Part shown: positions 1 through 9,200 of the stretch, piece by piece
Layout: each line of letters starts with the position of its first letter
Numbering within the stretch: position 1 is the first letter of the stretch
From: Saprospiraceae bacterium
GTDB lineage: Bacteria > Bacteroidota > Bacteroidia > Chitinophagales > Saprospiraceae
Assembly (NCBI GenBank): GCA_013360405.1
Contig: JABWBR010000026.1
Coordinates: 1 to 57,568 of the forward strand
DNA length: 57,568 bases
Direction of reading: 5' to 3'
Made by a program: the position numbers and the translations under genes
Notes under the pieces: model-generated
What the model was told of the DNA's origin: nothing
What the model saw: the letters and a program-made list of their open reading frames with translations, nothing else
Database searches by the model: none

Positions 1-478
1 TTGTCTGAATTTTATTTTTTTTTTTGCAATATACACACGATTGTCGTAGTGCTCGCAGATGGTGTTCCGGTTGCTTAAATATGCGGGCGCGTGTTGGAAT
101 AATTACAGTAATATTGTTTTGGAGATAAGACGATGCGCATCAGGCGTTACCTGAAATAGTTTTTTTTATAACATATACACGGGAATATTGATTTTTTGAA
201 TTACGTCTCTATTCGTTCAGCAACAAACCGTGGTGTCTGAATGCTTGCTGAACCTTTCAAGGACAACGTGCAACACAAATTACACTAAGAACAACACACA
301 TTGCCGCCTGCTTGGGGGGTGGCTTGCCTGTTTGCTCTCCGGAGGGCAAGGAGCACAGGAGATTTGTTTATTCGAGGATTTGTTTATTCGGGGACCCCGC
401 TCGGGCGGGGCAAGTTTTACCAATTTGCTCTTTTGCCAATTTGCATTTTTATTCATTCATCAACCATAAAAATCAACT
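1..478. other. Gene-free left edge
   Basis: No credible gene is visible. The first 230 bases are AT-rich with long T runs and no conserved RNA fold that I recognise. The second half holds a GGCAA-type word-repeat block, listed separately. Short open frames here lie inside that repeat and show no protein-like composition, so I do not call them. Confidence 0.6.
301..465. repeat. GGCAA-word intergenic repeat, copy 1
   Basis: The block carries GGCAAGGAGCA, the doubled word GATTTGTTTATTCG, a GC-rich mini-hairpin (CCCCGCTCGGGCGGGG) and the reverse-complement words CAATTTGC and TTTTGCC. The same words return at 1091-1225. It lies just before the lipoprotein gene at 479. Confidence 0.6.
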
Positions 479-1090
479 ATGAAAAAAATGCTCATTCCAA
501 CCTTTTTATCAACAGCGTTAATCCTGCTGTTTTCCTGTGATCCGGACAGCAACCCGCCGGAAATTTCCTACCCGAAATCCTTTGAATTATCGGGCTATTC
601 CATTGACGAAACTCAATACCGCGTTGTCACAGAAAACGGTTTCGCGACCCTGCTCGACAACAGCCCGCTCGCCTCTTTGTACACAGCGGGATTGACGGAA
701 ACGCTGGACAGCTACCTGCCGGATTCTGATCTGTGCGGGGTGGTGCTCCTGTCTGACACAGAAGCCACTCTGCATGCGTGTAACGGCGAAAGCGTTGCAG
801 CCACTTACAGCATTTCCGGCGACGACCTTGTTTTTACGTTTACCGAAGCCGGCGGCGGCCAGATCGGCTTGTCCAAAACGAGCGATTTTTCCACCCTGAA
901 AATTTGCAATACGGCCATTTACAACAGTTACTACGACGAAGTTCTTGACCAGGTCGAATACATCCTCGACTTCCGACTTTGCAGCGACGACCTGAACAGC
1001 CTTTTTAATGATGTCCGCGCAGAACAAAACCTCATGGCCGGAGATACCGTGGTGGTTAGTTATGTGAATTTTTTGTTTCCAGAGGAGTAA
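479..1090 (+). CDS. Hypothetical lipoprotein (203 aa)
   Basis: I do not recognise a family. The N-terminus is a lipoprotein signal: two lysines, a hydrophobic stretch, then a lipobox ending LLFSC at residues 16-20, so the mature protein would be anchored by Cys20. The rest is acidic and hydrophilic, with paired cysteines in the body (for example in the SDLCGVVLL, ATLHACNGE and FRLCSDD regions), which suggests a small disulfide-stabilised periplasmic or surface domain. The ATG at 479 directly precedes the signal, so the start is secure. Codon use matches the GC-richer genes of the window, unlike the next gene. Function unknown. Confidence 0.7.
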   Translation: MKKMLIPTFLSTALILLFSCDPDSNPPEISYPKSFELSGYSIDETQYRVVTENGFATLLDNSPLASLYTAGLTETLDSYLPDSDLCGVVLLSDTEATLHACNGESVAATYSISGDDLVFTFTEAGGGQIGLSKTSDFSTLKICNTAIYNSYYDEVLDQVEYILDFRLCSDDLNSLFNDVRAEQNLMAGDTVVVSYVNFLFPEE

Positions 1091-1225
1091 GGGGAAGTTT
1101 GCAAGGGGCAAAATTGCAAGAGGCAAAACCTGTCCCGCTCAGCGGGAGGGCAGGGAGCAAGGGGCAAAAGGCAAATTGGCAAGGAGCAACAACTGCCTTG
1201 CTATTTTGCCCACTTGCCCATTTTC
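1091..1225. repeat. GGCAA-word intergenic repeat, copy 2
   Basis: It starts immediately after the stop at 1090. GCAAGGGGCAAAA-type words repeat several times, with an internal CCCGCTCAGCGGG hairpin, then the reverse-complement words TTGCC and TTTTGCCCACTTGCCC. The two arms can fold into one long imperfect hairpin. The vocabulary is shared with 301-465. Confidence 0.65.
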
Positions 1226-1254
1226 TATTTTTTCATCCAAAATATTGAAAAACC

Positions 1255-2298
1255 ATGAAAATTTTAATGATGACGATGCTGGCTGCGGTGATGATGTGGT
1301 GTGCAGGGCCGGAGAAAAAGGCTCCAGATAAGCATAGCAATCAAGGAACAACGACCTATCAAGGTATAGACACCTTAATTCTACCTAATGCAAAGGATAA
1401 CATTAGATTCCTTCAACGGGCCGGCGAGAAATTAATCTACGATCAATCCTGGAGTGGACCGCTAATCGCCGCTACTTTTCATCATCCTGCAAGTGGAATA
1501 CTTTTAAAAACGATTAATATTCGTGACCGCAACCCTTATTTGAACATCGGTTTTAATATCGAGCATTTTGATGGAGATGAATCGAGTGACGTAATTCGTA
1601 TTCACTCGGACAAGGCCCGTCACAAAAGTAAAATCCGAACTTATTTGCCTCAATATTTATACGATGAAATACCCGATGATTGGATGTTTTCCGGGGGTAT
1701 TACTATGTGTATGCTTGGGAGTAACTGGGCGAAAGAAGACAGCTACATTCCGGTTTATTATCTCTTGGAGTGGGCGCCAGAGGATGAGCGTGACTTCATG
1801 GGAAATTACGGGGTGACGATGGTTACTGTTTTCGATAGCACCGGAACTGAGGTCTATCGCCGGCAGTTTGATGGCCTTCTCACCGATGCAGTTGTATCTG
1901 ATGATGGCAAATACCTAGCCATTACTTATACGCTCTACCCGGAAACGGGAAATGACAGCATACCGCGCCTTAGAAACTATGCTGAGTTAATTTACATTCC
2001 TGACAATAAATCGGTTTGGAAGGATAGTACGCCACTACATTATGAGAAATATAATTTCCAAACTTACAGGTTAAATGCACTCGTTGGCGCAAAATATAAA
2101 GAGAGAGAAGATTCTTACCTCTTTCTCATAATAGATACAGCAAAGGATAAGCTCTATTTTAAAAACTTAGATGGGCGAGAAGAAATGCGAGGAATTATTG
2201 CCATAAAAAATGATAAGATGCTATATCGTACTACTTCCGGGTTCCAAGAAATGACCATTAGTAATAATTTCCAAACTAAAAACCTGCTTGACAAATGA
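1255..2298 (+). CDS. Hypothetical lipoprotein (347 aa)
   Basis: Not recognised. The first 16 residues form a lipoprotein signal (MKILMMTMLAAVMMWC), followed by a lysine-rich linker. The body, roughly residues 40-345, alternates short beta-like segments and aromatic residues, including a stretch around residues 215-225 resembling the TDAVVSDDGKYLAITYT strand pattern of WD40/beta-propeller-like proteins, but no family can be named. The stop overlaps the start of the downstream giant gene by 4 bp (ATGA at 2295), so the two are almost certainly co-translated. Codon use is AT-richer than in most neighbours, and this composition continues into the 5' part of the next gene. Confidence 0.7.
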   Translation: MKILMMTMLAAVMMWCAGPEKKAPDKHSNQGTTTYQGIDTLILPNAKDNIRFLQRAGEKLIYDQSWSGPLIAATFHHPASGILLKTINIRDRNPYLNIGFNIEHFDGDESSDVIRIHSDKARHKSKIRTYLPQYLYDEIPDDWMFSGGITMCMLGSNWAKEDSYIPVYYLLEWAPEDERDFMGNYGVTMVTVFDSTGTEVYRRQFDGLLTDAVVSDDGKYLAITYTLYPETGNDSIPRLRNYAELIYIPDNKSVWKDSTPLHYEKYNFQTYRLNALVGAKYKEREDSYLFLIIDTAKDKLYFKNLDGREEMRGIIAIKNDKMLYRTTSGFQEMTISNNFQTKNLLDK

Positions 2299-5200
2299 AA
2301 AAACTGATGCTTTTCACCGTGGCTTTAGTGGCAAGCCTCCCCTTAATAGTTCGCACACAAAATACTTTCAATACAGGACTTCGCATCCCTTATGACCCAT
2401 GCACAGGATGCTCAGACAATAACCCTGTTAATCCAATATACCAGGCAACTCAATATTTTAATACGGTCCCAACGGTAAAATCGGACTTTGGACCACGATA
2501 TGTTCTGAGAAATTCCGGGGCTGTACCTTACGACTGGCACGGGGGCATAGATTATTCCGCTGCCGGGGGAAACGATGATAGAGGTTACCATTTACGATCT
2601 ATTGTTGATGGAGTGGTTTACAAAATTGGAACAGGAGGGGTGAAATATATTGTCATAAATGGAGCTGAACATGACTTTGGCTACCTACATCTTTTTAGCC
2701 CTGGCTCAATCCCGAGGCACAATGGCGATTGTCATATAGTTGAACTAACAACTTCAACGCCTCAAAATCCACGTCATGGTATTATTGTTCCAAACGCTCA
2801 AGGAGGTTTAACATTGCTTTCAGATTGTACAAATTGCACCGGCCATTATTACATCCACAATGGCGTAACCCTAAACGCAACCAATCAAGTTGCAGCCGGG
2901 AGTATTATAGCTGCGCTCGGAGATTCCGGAGCAAACGGCAATGCCCACCTGCATTTAAATCGCTATGAAAGCATTGCTTCCGGTATTGACTTCGTAAATG
3001 GAGATGCCAACATGCTTGATCCGCTGCAATTTGTAGAGCATTTTCAACCCAATTACCAGATTACTTTTCACAACAACACTCAAATTGTTAATAACCCGGC
3101 AAATGTTCCCCAAGGTATTGTGATGAAATACCCCGGTACCATGCCAACTAAAATCATGGTGAGGCCATCTATGCAGGGTGAAGCAGAAAATGCGAACTTC
3201 TACACACACGGAACATTGAACATTGCTGAGGCAGAGGTCTTGATCAAGAAGCAGTATCTATCCGATTATGAGGTTATCAGAGGCGCTACCTACGAAAGCA
3301 GGGTATCTCTGGGAGCCATTACAACAGATAATATTACCTACCCCGGCTATGTCGGAACTACCGGTGTGGCAAATAAAGGAGGATGGAATAGACAAGGTAT
3401 TTTTCATTTTGCATATCGTGACGCAACAGACAATCACGGTGCGCCATACACTACCGATGGAGGCCGTCCGTACGATGATTATTACTTCACCGACTTCATC
3501 ACCCGCATCCACAAAGACGACCCGATGGACGGCGGCGAGGCCATGCTCTCCTATTGCCCCATGAGCACCCGCTACAACGACGGCCGCTACCACATCAAAG
3601 CCCGGGTGACCGATGTGCGCAACGGCTATACCGACTCGCCCGTGCAAAATGTGGTTATTGACAATTACAAGCCTTTCATCCGGGAACTCAAAGCGCAGAT
3701 AGGCAGTCAAGTGGTCTACCGCCGCACCTGGCAGTGCGACGACGGCGCCGCTTGCCAGGGGATGTACCTCGAACAAGGCGTGGTACAAGCCGACATCGAT
3801 CGCAACGATTTATTATCAAACGGGATGTGGGTAACCGTAACGGGCAGCGAACCGCTGCTGGGCCTTAAGCTCAATGTCAATTCACTTATTAACGTACCTC
3901 ACTATAGCCAAACCGAAGGCGGCCGGATATGGAATTTTTTCATAGCGCCCAGTCAGATTCCCCCTCTCCTCACCGGACAGGCCGTGGAGTTTGTCTGCCA
4001 CAGCGCATACGACGCAGCCAATAACGCTATGATCGGCTTCGCCCCCTCGGATGCAGCCCTTGCTTGTCAAAAAATCCCAACCCGAAAGGACTCCAAAAGC
4101 TGGACGAACGACAAAAAACACGGCTCTGACAAACTGCACTTTTTTAATATCAACTGCGGCGCCAACAGGCGCTCCAGCCCGGAAGATGAACCTACCCTAA
4201 CCATCATTTCTACAGAAGAAGACTGCTTCGGAAACCAGATTACCTGGGAGTCCACCCCTGTTTCCTCGCCGGGCGCCACCGACGGCGCCGTTACGCTTCA
4301 TATCGACGGCGGCATTCCACCCTATACGGTCGACTGGTCGAACGGCGCAAGCGGCCTCCAACTCAACCAGCTTGCCGCAGGTACTTATACCGCCACCATC
4401 CGCGACGCCCTGTGCTGTACTAAAGATGTTGAAATCACGGTCTGCGCCCCGTTTACTATGCCGCAGCCGGACATTACCCCGCCCAGCGCCTGTGGCGCAG
4501 CCGACGGCTTCATCTACTTCCGGGAAGGCCCCTCAGGCGGCACTCCCCCCTACGCGATGAGCTGGAACAACGGCGCAAGCGGGGGCTCGCTCTCCGGCCT
4601 TGCAACAGGACTATACATCGTGACGGTAACCGACAAAAATGGATGCAGCAGTGTATATGAATACCCCATCCAGGCAACCGGCCAGCCTATTGTTATTGCG
4701 GAAACACAACCTGCGTGCGCCGCTACGGCTAACGGTTACGCCATTGTGAACGCTTTTTCGCAAGGCGGCGGCCCATTCGATTTTTATTGGAGCAGCGGCC
4801 AGGTATACTACGATGTTTTCGAAACAGAACTATACCAGCTTCCTGCCGGCGCCTACTGTGTAACCGTTACCGACGATGTATCAGGGTGCTCTTCTTCTAT
4901 TTGTTTTAATATTGCCGGCGTCAGTGAGCAAACTGCTTTGGCTATTCAACCCATAACAGCGTATTCCTGTCCCGAAAACGCCACAGGCGAAATTCAATGG
5001 CAAATAACGGGAGGCGTGGCGCCTTACCAGGTTTCCTGGAATCAACCCGGCTTCAACGGCGTTTTTGCCGCAAACCTGGCCCCCGGCAATTATTGCGTAA
5101 CGGTCACCGACTACTGCGGGTCATCGACAAACGACTGTGCGGCCATTGAAACCGATTCCGAACTGGCATTTGACGTTTCCCCTTCATTGATTCAATTCGC

Positions 5201-8200
5201 CTCCGGTTCTGACAACCATGACGGCAGTATCGCTCTCGATGTCAGACCTGGCGGAAATTATATCTTTCAATGGAACAATGGCGCTCACGGCAATACCATA
5301 AGCAATCTTGCACCGGGACAATATACTGTAACGGTCACCGCTACACAAACGGGCTGCCAAATTGTACGTACCTATCAAGTAGGCGATTGCACTACAGCCC
5401 AGGACTTTGACTTTATCGTCACAGGGCCGGTGCTGCCCTCCAACGGCGGTAACGTTATTTATCAGATACTGGTAAAAGAAGGCAACGGCGCATATAGCGC
5501 TAATATTCCCGATCACTTTGCTGTATGGTGGGGCTCGCCCAGCGCTTCTCCGATAGAACAGGGCCCTATCATTTCACTCAACAGCAGTTATACTGAAGAT
5601 TGGGTGAACGCATTCGTAAGCAATGGCTGCGAACTAAAGGTCAAGGCCAAACCGATAATACGATGCGGGGGGGCATATAGTAATACCAACCTCGCTGACT
5701 TTTTCATCACACAGCAAGATGACCCTTGTGAAGGCTTTTTTGACGGTTCTATTTTGTTGAGCGTTCCCCATCAAGCTAACCAGGCCGTCTCCATCCTTTT
5801 TAATGATACCTATGACATCGATCTGAACGGCGATTATGCACATATCGGCAACCTGGGGGCGGGCATTGATTATTCCCTCAAAATCACCATCGACGACTGC
5901 GAATTCGATTTCAGTTTCAGGCTTTCCGCCCAGGCTATGGAGCAAGTTTTTGACCGGTACGAAAATGATCTTTGTTATTACCGCGAAACTTGCGGCGATA
6001 CAGGTTTTGGCGACGAAGAATTTCAAACGCCTGCATTTCTGAACTGGTTTGGTTCAACCGGAGGCGCCTTCTCTCAATGCCGAACGCCTTTGCTTTGTGA
6101 AGAATTAGAGGTCGGCCATAAAAATTTCAGCAAGCGCTGGGTAAAATCGGTAGAATACGAAAATACTTTACAGCAAGCCTTGATAATAGAGGATTCGCCC
6201 TACCCTTTTGACTACATTCAAAACTTGATGAACCAGTTTTCTTCGACAGGCCAGGAATGCAGAAGAGTCAGGTATTGCAGAGGGAACTTAAGATTGGTGG
6301 GTAAAATGCCCTTGTCAATTAGCCCCGGCGGTACTATTATTCCCGATCCTTCAACAGGCTGTAGTTTGGTACAATGCAGTCCGCCCGCCTCTAGCTATCA
6401 GGTTTGCCCCCATGATGCAGATATTTTTGGCGGAATCTCACCGCAATTCGATAATTGTTTTCCACGTAGCGTCAACCTCTATGAGTTGTGGGTGAATCTG
6501 AATTACCTGAATGAGTATATTGACGGGTTTGCAGAAACATCCCTGGCAGATTTTGTTGCTACTAACGGCAATCTACCGGAAGCCAAATGTGCTAGCGTGG
6601 TTTTCTGTCTGCGGGATTTCAAGTTCTTATCCAGCAATATCGGCGTAATTAATTGCAATATACCCCTTTATTATTGCGGGAATTTTGTGGGCAACTCGTG
6701 CAGCAGTACGCCTGTATATGGTGCTACAAATCAAATTACCGGGTACAGGGTATTGTGCGAAACAAATACCCAAACAGTAGGATGCCCCGATAATTCCACC
6801 TCTATTATTCCTGGTTTTATGCATTATAATTTATGCCCGGATCCGCCTCAACCCCCTCCCCCTCCCCCTCCCCCTGTAACACCTCCTCCCTCTGTTCCTT
6901 GTCACACTCCTGAGGGCGTTCAAGACAATATGACAAGCTCCCCGCTGCTAAAAACAATCATCGACCCCTATCAAAATGAAATTCTGGCAGGATTCGGATT
7001 AGCGCAAAGCGCGTCGGCAAATAATCCCAAAGGCCTGGTTGATACGGAAACCGGGCGCGTATTCGACAATTTTGATCCGCTTGACATACAAATCAAAAAA
7101 GAATCAATAGCGCACGCAACTCAATTTGTAGAAGACTGGGACAAAGAAATGGCGGTTTACGTCCAACGAATAGCTGAAAACCAGGAATATAAGCTCATCT
7201 GCGAGGATAGCGCGAATATATGGATTAAAGCGATTAAAGCCGCCGGTGATTTACAACTTTTGCATTTATCATCTACCCCCGATACAGATGAAATTATAGT
7301 CGGTGGCGTTTGTAGCGGATTTTTGTTTTACGATGATCAATTTCTGCGTGCCGCAGGCGATTATTCCGCTTTTTGTATTCGATTACAGCAAAACGGCGCC
7401 GTAATTAGTACTGAATTTATTGAGCATATCAACGCGGGCGGAACAACCTTGTTCTCCGAAAATATCGATGGTCGGCTGCAGGTAGCAGCTAAATACCAGG
7501 GCAATTTGACTATGGGAGGAAATCCCGTTCAAATGGCTTCCTCAGATGGGTTTTTCAGCGCCTTATTCCAAAATGCGTCGCCTCCGGCGCTCTCCGGCGA
7601 TTACCCCTGCTCCGGCAATATGGCTTTGCGGGATATAACCTTTTCAGCAAGCCAAAACAATGGAATTGCACTGGCTTTTTATGGTGATGGTACTTTGCAA
7701 ATCGGCGGACAAAACTTCGGCGCTGCCGGCAACAGGTTATTGTTAGCTTCGGTGCAACCTGGAAGCATACTAAATTGGCAAACAGATATAGCAGCCTCCA
7801 ATCTGAATGACCAGAAATTAGACATCACCTTCGGCGACAACGGTTTGTTGTTTACCGGGCTTACCTTCACGGGTTCTCTATCTGCATTGGGTCATAATTT
7901 TCAAAGCGTCGGCGGGGAAGACATTGCCTTACTTGCCATTGATACGACAGGAGCGGTAACCTGGCAATACCATATCGGTACTACGGGTAGCGAAAATATT
8001 TCGGAGATGATGTATGATCACGAATTAATTTATTTTGGAGGGGAATTTTCCGGTGAGATCGGGGATAGAGAAATCGGCGATTACATTTTTTCGAACCTGG
8101 TTGCCGCTAATACCCGCGCCTATATTTCATCAACATCAATCGCTTCGCAAGGCCAGGCACAAGCGCTGACAGGCCAGGATAAAGTCGGTAAGGAAGCGCT

Positions 8201-8459
8201 CCATCCCCTTAATAAAACACAGGGCAACATCATCGTTTATCCCAATCCGGTAAGCAGTCTTCTGACTATCCGCGTTTTGGATTCAAATGCCGATCAACTT
8301 ATTGCCCGCGATATGCTGGGACGACCTATTTTCAAGGAAATAAATAATTCCGGCGAATGGCATATCGATTTCAGCCCGTTGGCAAGCGGACTTTACAACA
8401 TTACTATTTGCGATCGAACAGGAAATATTTTACACAACAAAATTATCATAAAAAAATAA
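2295..8459 (+). CDS. Giant secreted M23-domain / SprB-repeat protein with T9SS tail (2054 aa)
   Basis: A Sec signal peptide (about residues 1-22) is followed by an M23 (LytM-type) metallopeptidase-like domain, about residues 60-250. It has the zinc ligand pattern H82-x3-D86 and H218-L-H220, so it may be catalytically competent on peptidoglycan cross-links. A beta-rich region follows, then several SprB-type modules (about 640-1030; recurring GGxPPYxxxWxNGA and LxxGxYxxTVTD motifs), a cysteine-rich middle, a proline tract (about 1517-1535), a repetitive beta region, and a type A T9SS sorting domain (about 1979-2054, starting IIVYPNP and ending in a KIIIKK strand). The protein should be exported by Sec, then T9SS, to the surface or medium. 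The 4-bp overlap with the lipoprotein gene suggests a translationally coupled pair. Codon use shifts from AT-rich to GC-rich near base 3470. Exact SprB repeat number is uncertain. Confidence 0.85.
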   Translation: MKKLMLFTVALVASLPLIVRTQNTFNTGLRIPYDPCTGCSDNNPVNPIYQATQYFNTVPTVKSDFGPRYVLRNSGAVPYDWHGGIDYSAAGGNDDRGYHLRSIVDGVVYKIGTGGVKYIVINGAEHDFGYLHLFSPGSIPRHNGDCHIVELTTSTPQNPRHGIIVPNAQGGLTLLSDCTNCTGHYYIHNGVTLNATNQVAAGSIIAALGDSGANGNAHLHLNRYESIASGIDFVNGDANMLDPLQFVEHFQPNYQITFHNNTQIVNNPANVPQGIVMKYPGTMPTKIMVRPSMQGEAENANFYTHGTLNIAEAEVLIKKQYLSDYEVIRGATYESRVSLGAITTDNITYPGYVGTTGVANKGGWNRQGIFHFAYRDATDNHGAPYTTDGGRPYDDYYFTDFITRIHKDDPMDGGEAMLSYCPMSTRYNDGRYHIKARVTDVRNGYTDSPVQNVVIDNYKPFIRELKAQIGSQVVYRRTWQCDDGAACQGMYLEQGVVQADIDRNDLLSNGMWVTVTGSEPLLGLKLNVNSLINVPHYSQTEGGRIWNFFIAPSQIPPLLTGQAVEFVCHSAYDAANNAMIGFAPSDAALACQKIPTRKDSKSWTNDKKHGSDKLHFFNINCGANRRSSPEDEPTLTIISTEEDCFGNQITWESTPVSSPGATDGAVTLHIDGGIPPYTVDWSNGASGLQLNQLAAGTYTATIRDALCCTKDVEITVCAPFTMPQPDITPPSACGAADGFIYFREGPSGGTPPYAMSWNNGASGGSLSGLATGLYIVTVTDKNGCSSVYEYPIQATGQPIVIAETQPACAATANGYAIVNAFSQGGGPFDFYWSSGQVYYDVFETELYQLPAGAYCVTVTDDVSGCSSSICFNIAGVSEQTALAIQPITAYSCPENATGEIQWQITGGVAPYQVSWNQPGFNGVFAANLAPGNYCVTVTDYCGSSTNDCAAIETDSELAFDVSPSLIQFASGSDNHDGSIALDVRPGGNYIFQWNNGAHGNTISNLAPGQYTVTVTATQTGCQIVRTYQVGDCTTAQDFDFIVTGPVLPSNGGNVIYQILVKEGNGAYSANIPDHFAVWWGSPSASPIEQGPIISLNSSYTEDWVNAFVSNGCELKVKAKPIIRCGGAYSNTNLADFFITQQDDPCEGFFDGSILLSVPHQANQAVSILFNDTYDIDLNGDYAHIGNLGAGIDYSLKITIDDCEFDFSFRLSAQAMEQVFDRYENDLCYYRETCGDTGFGDEEFQTPAFLNWFGSTGGAFSQCRTPLLCEELEVGHKNFSKRWVKSVEYENTLQQALIIEDSPYPFDYIQNLMNQFSSTGQECRRVRYCRGNLRLVGKMPLSISPGGTIIPDPSTGCSLVQCSPPASSYQVCPHDADIFGGISPQFDNCFPRSVNLYELWVNLNYLNEYIDGFAETSLADFVATNGNLPEAKCASVVFCLRDFKFLSSNIGVINCNIPLYYCGNFVGNSCSSTPVYGATNQITGYRVLCETNTQTVGCPDNSTSIIPGFMHYNLCPDPPQPPPPPPPPVTPPPSVPCHTPEGVQDNMTSSPLLKTIIDPYQNEILAGFGLAQSASANNPKGLVDTETGRVFDNFDPLDIQIKKESIAHATQFVEDWDKEMAVYVQRIAENQEYKLICEDSANIWIKAIKAAGDLQLLHLSSTPDTDEIIVGGVCSGFLFYDDQFLRAAGDYSAFCIRLQQNGAVISTEFIEHINAGGTTLFSENIDGRLQVAAKYQGNLTMGGNPVQMASSDGFFSALFQNASPPALSGDYPCSGNMALRDITFSASQNNGIALAFYGDGTLQIGGQNFGAAGNRLLLASVQPGSILNWQTDIAASNLNDQKLDITFGDNGLLFTGLTFTGSLSALGHNFQSVGGEDIALLAIDTTGAVTWQYHIGTTGSENISEMMYDHELIYFGGEFSGEIGDREIGDYIFSNLVAANTRAYISSTSIASQGQAQALTGQDKVGKEALHPLNKTQGNIIVYPNPVSSLLTIRVLDSNADQLIARDMLGRPIFKEINNSGEWHIDFSPLASGLYNITICDRTGNILHNKIIIKK

Positions 8460-8469
8460 TCGCCATAAC

Positions 8470-8509
8470 AAATCGGGCCACCCCGCAATCACGCTGGGCG
8501 GCCCGATTT
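8470..8509. terminator. Bidirectional hairpin terminator
   Basis: AAATCGGGCC at 8470-8479 is the exact reverse complement of GGCCCGATTT at 8500-8509, and inner bases (CCC/GGG) pair further. It sits between convergent genes, the giant M23 protein and the peroxiredoxin, and the A/T flanks give a U-tract in both directions. Confidence 0.75.
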
Positions 8510-8525
8510 ATCCTTAGATAAGCAC

Positions 8526-9161
8526 TTACAAATTCGGCTGCGGCGTAATGCGCAGGTATGACTTCAGTCGCTTGTGCCCTTTGGGGAAGCGAGCGGGTAC
8601 TTCCTCATCGGGAATAGCGGGGGCGATCACCACATCCTGGCCGAACTCCCAGTCGACCGGCGTGGCTACGCTGTAGTTGTCGGTGAGCTGCAATGAGTCG
8701 ATGACGCGCAGGATTTCGTGGAAATTGCGGCCCGTGGAAGGCGGATAGGTCATCGTAAGCCTGATCTTTTTGTTCGGGTCGATCACGAATACCGTGCGGA
8801 CGGTAAATTTCTCCGTCTGGTTGGGGTGGATCATGTCGTACAACTCGGCCACCTTGCGGTCTTCGTCGGCGATAATCGGGAAGTTGAGCGTTACGTGCTG
8901 CGTTTCTTCGATGTCTTTTACCCATTCGTGGTGCGAAGGCAGCGGGTCGACGCTAAGGGCAATGACCTTTACATTGCGCTTGTCAAATTCGGCCTTAAGA
9001 GCTGCCGTGCGGCCCAATTCGGTGGTACAAACGGGCGTAAAGTCGGCAGGGTGCGAATACAATACGCCCCAGCCGTTGCCAAGGTATTCGTGAAAATCGA
9101 TATCACCTTCGGTGGTCTTAGCTTTGAAATTGGGAGCTATATCTCCTAAATGAAGTGACAT
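8526..9161 (-). CDS. 1-Cys peroxiredoxin (Prx6 class)
   Basis: Thioredoxin-fold peroxidase that reduces H2O2 and organic peroxides. The active-site motif is PADFTPVCTTE with the peroxidatic Cys45, and Cys45 is the only cysteine in the 211 residues, so it is a true 1-Cys enzyme needing an external reductant. The length and the long C-terminal extension (about residues 160-211, with the PVDWEFGQDVV motif) match the Prx6/AhpC-TSA plus 1-cysPrx_C architecture rather than AhpC. It lies 39 bp downstream of metX on the same strand. A possible -7 box in that gap suggests it can also be transcribed on its own. Confidence 0.93.
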   Translation of the reverse strand: MSLHLGDIAPNFKAKTTEGDIDFHEYLGNGWGVLYSHPADFTPVCTTELGRTAALKAEFDKRNVKVIALSVDPLPSHHEWVKDIEETQHVTLNFPIIADEDRKVAELYDMIHPNQTEKFTVRTVFVIDPNKKIRLTMTYPPSTGRNFHEILRVIDSLQLTDNYSVATPVDWEFGQDVVIAPAIPDEEVPARFPKGHKRLKSYLRITPQPNL

Positions 9162-9189
9162 ATGTGTGTGTTTTGGTTATTAATTTAAA

Positions 9190-9197
9190 CAAAATTA
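9190..9197 (-). promoter_or_regulatory. Candidate -7 box for peroxiredoxin
   Basis: On the minus strand TAATTTTG fits the Bacteroidota TAnnTTTG -7 element, 28 nt upstream of the peroxiredoxin start in the metX-prx gap. I see no TTG -33 at the expected spacing, so support is partial. Confidence 0.35.
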
Positions 9198-9200
9198 TAT

